In this document: one piece after another, positions 58,401-64,000 of the stretch
Layout of the letters: each line of letters starts with the position of its first letter
Position numbering within the stretch: position 1 is the stretch's first letter
Assembly: GCA_024704765.1 (NCBI GenBank)
Contig: JAKMXF010000155.1
Span: 456,380-520,379 of the forward strand
Origin: Oopsacas minuta
Taxonomy: Eukaryota; Porifera; Hexactinellida; Lyssacinosida; Leucopsacidae
DNA: 64,000 nt
Reading direction: 5' to 3'
Translations under genes and position numbers: made by a program
Notes under the pieces: generated by a model
What the model was told of the DNA's origin: nothing
What the model saw: only the letters and a program-made list of their open reading frames with translations
Database searches by the model: none

Positions 58401-61057
58401 TGTGTAAATCTTGATAATGACCAATATGGGCATGCTCAAGATTAACTCAGAATTCTAAATTCAATAATCGCTATGTTTTTAAATTTGTAAAAAAGAGCGA
58501 TAATTGAAATGAAAATTTCCAACAAGCCTAGAGCGATGAACAAAAATTGATGATGTTTTCATCACCAGTCTATCATATTGACTTTTTGGCTGTTATCACC
58601 ATACATTGATTACCATTCTCCAAAGCCCCTCAGGTAGCAGAGAATATGATAAAAATTGGTGAAGCGAATTTACACACCGCCGACGTATCATGCATTTTAA
58701 CAATTTTATTATGGACTTCAACTAATCCGAACAAAAACCTTAATCCTGAATTCAAAGACCCCCAAGTGATCATTTATCAGAACCGTAAAAATGGGAGACT
58801 TTTATCAACATATTGCAATTTTAACCAAAAAGATGACGTCATTTCGAATAGGGAATATTTGTATCACTTGACCTTTATGAATTATTATAAATCAATAATA
58901 TAATTATTCGTGCCCATGTACTAATTCGATATTATCGATAAGTTATCATAGTAGCGCGCTTCACTTGCTACGTCGCTGTGGGAGTGCTTAGTGTATCGGG
59001 TTAGCTTAGGAATTAAATAGCTAAATTTTTGAGGGTTTGGGTCCCTACGCGACCTGGTTTTATACTCGGCACTACTTGCCTCGAGGATAAATTTTTTCGG
59101 AAAATTACTTTATATTCTTCATTGTCCATCCAAATTCCATTTAAAGGCCTTTTGTGGTAATTTTGGAGCTGCTCCGTGGCTTTGATTTGTATTTTGGGCC
59201 CATTGTCCATCAGGTATTTTGAAATTCTCAAATTTTCCATATTTGGATAATTGTAATTTTGTACAGTCATGATGGCGTAATAATTCCAAAATTAGTTAGC
59301 TTATGGTCAGAATCATGATATCAGGACATTTGTCACATTGATGGGTACCTGTGATGCAAATTCAGAATGCTCTTATGTATATGGTTTTTGCAGTGCTTAA
59401 TAGCGCGATTTTTCAAACATCCAATAAGGTGACAAATATGCCATAGATTCGTCATAGTTGTGAATTTTCTTCCAAGACTCTAACTTGTCCGAGAACAGGC
59501 TTTGATACAGTATTCTGTAGGTTTTCTATACTACATTTGTCGATAATAAATATTTTGTAAAAGTTTCGAATATTTTTTGGTGAATTATGACAAAGTGTCC
59601 CAGCAGCCACTATTATTGCCTCATCCTGAATTTTATGCATTGATTTGAATAATGATGGAATTTGAAATTGTTTGCAATATATTAGGAGTGCGCTTCAATT
59701 TTTGGTACTAAATCTTAAAATAATCCCGCTCCTGGTCCCGCCTTCAAATTCCAATGCGCTTTTTAAATGCTCTTGTAGCAATTAATTGTTGCTAGCAACT
59801 TAACATATTCTGTATAATCCCAGGCTTTCACTGAAACTTACTCAATGCCTACTGCATGATCCATACCAACAGCTTTGCTTATCATACATGAACTCATAAA
59901 ATATAAGCTCTTTATTGCCCTTAGACTACTAGATATGTACCCTTGGTTATTTTCAAAGTGTTCTTCCTTCCATTCATTCCTTTAACTGTAATACCTTTGG
60001 TATTTACTTGAACTATATTAAGAATAATTATAGCTTCCACACTATTTATTCCTAGTGGGCTCAATTTTACTTATGCTGTTTATATACTGCTTCAGCCTGA
60101 GCAGATAGCACATTAGAATACCTGCAACAAACATTCCTTATGTCGATCCGACTTCTCATACTTTCATTCTTTTTTTGGTATGATATCTCTGATGAAAATG
60201 ATGCGAACATGATTGTATTCATCAATTCTTCATATAGTATTATAATTGGTCCATTTGTAAACATTTTTTGCAGGTTAAGCATTTCGATCGCTTCATTTCG
60301 ACATCGAAATAGTAGGCGAATATACTTAATGTGTGTTCTTAAGTCTCAACGTTTATTTTGTGCAGGATTTAAGTTTATCTCAACAATTTAAGAATTCCCT
60401 ATCAATCACTGAATATATCCCTGTCCAAATCCAATAATCAGCGCCTACCCTTCTGTATAGTGAATGGTATCAATATTTCATTATGATCATTCGATCAAAG
60501 ATCGTATGTTCCGCTTCTAGATCCCACGATCAGAAGAATATCGTGATCAGGATTTGGATCTCGGTCCTTTTACAATAGTTTCACATATTAATACTCTGAG
60601 ACTGACTGATTCTTGCACATTATCACAAAACCAAAACTCTGGGGAAAAAAAATATGTACTTATTTTGATTCAGCTCTCCATTACACTCTAGAGAATAGTT
60701 TCACATGTTTTTGGTTGATCTGTAAATTGTAAGAATATGTATGAAATTAACCTTTTCGAATCACTATGCTATACTTTGATTTAAATAACGATCCAATAAT
60801 TTTGACAACAAACTTGCCGAATTAGAGATGTGTGTTAAGTGTGAGATCTGGGGAATATTAGGATGAAACTCAACTGTAGAAATTCATACTGTAACTTACA
60901 TGCATAAGTCTCCCTTTGGTAAACATTTCGAAAATTTATGAGAGTAGTAAATCCATAATCAAGGTTATTGAAATCTTGATATTGGAGTTAGTACTTCCCA
61001 AATAAAAGAAAATAATGTACGTTACTATCCTTGAATAATAGACTTTCTATTGACATA
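58401..61057. other. No recognised gene
   Basis: Three small open frames stand out by length only: 58646-58903 plus (MIKIGEANLHTADVSCILTI), 59013-59270 minus (MTVQNYNYPNMENLRISKYL, fairly Lys/Asn/Gln-rich, 85 codons) and 59452-59640 minus. None resembles a family that I know. The latter two are on the same strand and might be remains of one gene. Confidence 0.3.
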
Positions 61058-62365
61058 CAAGGGCTGTTTATTAAGTATTGAGACTCATATACCGAATTCA
61101 TATTCTAGTTAATACAGCTCTAAGCATACTATCAGATTACAAGCCTAACTTGATTGTCTAACTTCGATACAATATACTCTTTACTCTACTAGCAATTCTT
61201 CAGTATAATGTTTCATTTGAATAGACTACTTTTTTCAACTCATGGATTTTAGCAAAGAAGGAAACGACAAATAATTTGGTACCTTGTGGAAAAGGAGAAG
61301 ATTGGCTCATACATTCTTCATGAAATGCAGGATATTTCGTTAATGAATGTACTTCGAAAGCCACCATATATAGATGGATCGAACGTTTTGATAATGGCGA
61401 TGAGGAACTCCACGATGACCCTCGTCCAGGTCGTCCGACTTCCTAAAAACCCGCAGTAATATCGAGAGGGTCGAAGCGCTTTTGGACGAGGACAGACGAA
61501 TAACCCTGCGAGGGTTAGAAGAAAGGGTAGGTATATCAAAAGCCACACTACACTCGATTATCACTGAAGATCTAGAAATGTCGAAGGTAACTGCGCGTTG
61601 GGTCCCAAAACTTCTTTCCAAAGAACAAAAAGGCGAAAGGGTCAGAGTTAGCAAAGAATTACGTTCAAGATACAAGAAAGAGGAAGACTTTTTAGATCGT
61701 TTAGTAACGGGGGATGAAACTTGGTTTCATTGTTATGGACCAGAGAGCAAAACTCAATCGAAGCAGGGAAGAGATGTGATGAACCTGTACCCATCAATGT
61801 ATAGGCCGTTAAATCAGCAGGGAAGAAAATGGCAACAGTATTTTTGGGATAGTGAATGAATTATACACCTCGACTGATTGCCTGTGAAGACCACTATAAA
61901 TAGTGATTATTAGGTTGACGAATTGAAAGAATTGCGTTAAGCGATTAACGTGAGAGGCGAAAAAAGTTGACACGTGGCGAATTGCTGCAACATGACAACG
62001 CAAGGCCCTATGTAAGCTCCAAGACAATGGCTGCTATTGACGACTTAGGATTCGAATGCCTCCCTCATCCCCCGTATAGTCCAGACCTGGCTCCCAGCTA
62101 CTACTGGCTGTTTGGAGAGATGAAGAGACCTTTTCGAGAGGTGAGATTTGAGGGTTTCAAACGGCTGGAGTATGAAATACAACAGTGGGAAAAAGGGACC
62201 CCAAAGAATTCTATACCACTGGGCTGGAAAAGTTACCTGAAGGATGGAAGGGATGTATAAAGTTAAAGGGGAGAATTTCTCGAAACATTTGATAATCAAT
62301 TATGATAAGTATAGGTTTACCATATGAAATATGAAAAGGTCTCATTATTTATTGAACAACCCTTG
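61058..62365. mobile_element. mariner element, DD34D type
   Basis: The 1308-bp element is flanked by TA (61056-61057 and 62366-62367). Its inverted termini, CAAGGGCTGTTTATTAAGTA on the left and CAAGGGTTGTTCAATAAATA on the right, share about 22 of 28 bases. The diverged termini suggest an older insertion than the DD37D copies 2 and 3. Confidence 0.9.
61243..62260 (+). pseudogene. mariner DD34D transposase, multiple lesions
   Basis: The N-terminus is broken over frames, then IYRWIERFDNGDEELHDDPR (HTH and linker) and PGRPTS. From 61482 an open frame reads RITLRGLEERVGISKATLHS (second HTH), KVTARWVPKLLSKEQK, LVTGDETWFHCYGPESKTQS (first Asp). Stops near 61860-61950 interrupt it. From 61967 it reads LLQHDNARPYVSSKTMAAI (second Asp), HPPYSPDLAPSYYWLF and REVRFEGFKRLE. 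The third Asp position is Tyr (TAC), 34 residues after the second. It ends near 62260. WVPKLL and YSPDLAPS.Y are classic mariner motifs. Confidence 0.85.
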
Positions 62366-64000
62366 TAGAAACAGCAGAGGAAGAAACAAAAAACTTGTAT
62401 ATAGTAATACTAAGTACGGTTTTGTGTATTAGTTTTCTATCATCAAGGAGGCCATGTTTTGGATAATGAAAGTCATTCTTTTGAATGAAGCCATGAGGGC
62501 ATGATGTTTTGTATTATTCCCAAAAACTGTATTATCGCTAAGCTATGTATGAGGAATCATATATCGAAAACACAAATGAGTGGTAGGACAACAGGACTAC
62601 GCCTGAATCTCCTTGATTAATATATTTACGTAGTCCAGGGCCTCAAATAAACCGGGTTGTGATAGAGATTAACAGGTGTGTGGTTTGTTGTTATCCTAGA
62701 AGCGAGACTGTATTTACACTAACTATGCCCTTCAAGAATTTCAAATATGCATACAATAGAACACAACCAATTCCTTTTGTATCAAACTTGAATACAGTTG
62801 ACGCATGATATAGCCGTCGCGGTCTGGTTTTTAAGGCACTTGTGGTGCTGTTAGTTTTGGTACTGCTATGTTAAGTGAGATTTTAACCGGACCAGTTTCT
62901 TAGGGCTATTACTGCCTAACTGGATCACTTCAAACTCCGTTGCTCCAGGGTTGATATAATAGCAACCGTTATGGATACATGCAAGTTATATGAACATCAT
63001 ATAAAGACATTGGAACCCATTTTTAGCAAACAAAATCAAACCTTGGAGGTTACCATACGAAATTGCTGCTACTCCTATGTAAGTTTCATATGAATACAGT
63101 CTCTACCTCAAAGCCTTGGGAGTCCAGAGACTTCAGAACCACCAAGGCACCCAAACTTGGCGCCTATGTTAATATAAGTAGACTTCGCTTAATAGGATCA
63201 CATTGGTACCATTCCATTTTTCCCCGATTAATCGGAATAAAGGTGTTGGCTCGATTAACCGGAGTTTTTTAATACTATTTATATGGTTCTATTTCTATCC
63301 AAGTGACCAGGTTAAACGGTGGCTCTATTAAGCTAGTCTCCTGTAGTTCCAGACGATGTTCTTATAACCAAAATATATTTATCGCTCATATTAAAGTAAA
63401 AATTTCCTACAAAGCCTTCAGTCGAGACTATTACTCACAATCAATGATTTTGTTGTACTTTGAGGAGATGGTGGACATGGAGAAGCGATTTACACTAATG
63501 CGAGATTGATGGATCGATTACTCACTAGAATAACTCACGGATATTGTGTGAATTATTTTTCCTTTACAAATAATGCCCCTAATAGAATCGCGAACCCAGG
63601 GCCAACAGAAAGTGAACTCACAACCTCTTTGTATGAATTGAACTTGAGTTCAATATACAGGAGTAACAGCTGAAGCTCTCGTGGAACTCAATAATGAACA
63701 TAAAAATTCTTTATGCGCCGTACTCAGCATAAAACGTGTCAAAATATAATTAACTTTTGTTATAGGAATTGACTATTACAAATTTAACACGCGTTCCAAT
63801 GAGACGGAAATATTTTAAATAGAAAGAAAGGCAGTTACATTTTGAAATATTGATTGCACTCGAAGTCATGAAACTATTTGGTTCCATTGAAGGAGGGTCG
63901 AAACGAAAGTATCATTCTAAAATGTCAAGCTAATATTACAATCTTTGAAATATAGGGCATAAGTTAGATACCATATTCCTCAAATAGTAAGTATCCCTCC
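62366..64000. other. No recognised gene
   Basis: AT-rich with a slightly GC-richer patch near 62810-62960. Sequences near 63180-63340 (CGCTTAATAGG, CGATTAATCGG, CGATTAACCGG, GGTTAAACGG) look like degenerate pogo-type ends, but I could not define an element. Confidence 0.35.

Noticed and set aside
1-64000. CRISPR arrays, bacterial operons, phage or prokaryotic defence genes.
   Set aside because: No regularly spaced repeats, no dense ORFs, and spliced eukaryotic exons are present instead.

Overview
The window is AT-rich eukaryotic DNA, most like an arthropod genome with long introns and many transposons. The evidence is two spliced exons of a WNK-type protein kinase, a large set of decayed Tc1/mariner elements, and several multicopy protein families that I know from invertebrate, mainly arthropod, genomes. 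A copepod such as a sea louse would fit, but the species is inference. I saw no operons, bacterial genes, rRNA or CRISPR arrays, and no confident tRNA gene. Coordinates were counted by hand and may be off by a base or two.

Host gene: the only convincing host gene is a WNK (with-no-lysine) kinase on the + strand. One exon (27272-27438) holds the N-lobe. The next (53387-53604) holds the catalytic loop HRDLKCDN and the DLG motif. Both have consensus splice signals and compatible phase, so everything from 27439 to 53386 is one intron of about 25.9 kb. The upstream glycine-loop exon and the downstream TPEFMAPE exon were not found here.

Layout. 0.4-1.2 kb: old foldback repeat. 2.5-2.7 kb: mariner scrap. 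2.8-7.7 kb: a nested pair, in which a decayed element with inverted termini, coding a multicopy invertebrate protein with an HEEAD motif, is split by a 3.1 kb element with about 354-bp inverted repeats and its own unclassified transposase-like gene. 8.2-9.5 kb: DD37D (maT-type) mariner. 13.4-16.8 kb: hAT relics. 18.9-21.7 kb: an unclassified transposase-like pseudogene split by a second DD37D element. 27.3-53.6 kb: the WNK intron. In order it holds a mariner relic beside unrecognised decayed coding pieces, a foldback repeat, a DD37E element, a 2.3 kb element with TAA duplications and a nearly intact 500-residue unclassified protein, another DD37E element, a third DD37D element, a hairpin, a recent 350-bp inverted repeat, and a fresh 917-bp foldback MITE. 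56.8-58.4 kb: two truncated DDE elements. 61.1-62.4 kb: a DD34D mariner.

No transposase here is intact, but many termini and target duplications are sharp, so the window works as a stratigraphy of insertions. The most interesting signal is the set of unclassified mobile protein families. Two of them (36.0-38.3 kb and 18.9-21.7 kb) share the same order of putative catalytic motifs, D-SLK, D-(I/L)K, then SE(E/Q)xxE followed by an H, and may belong to one little-described cut-and-paste superfamily.
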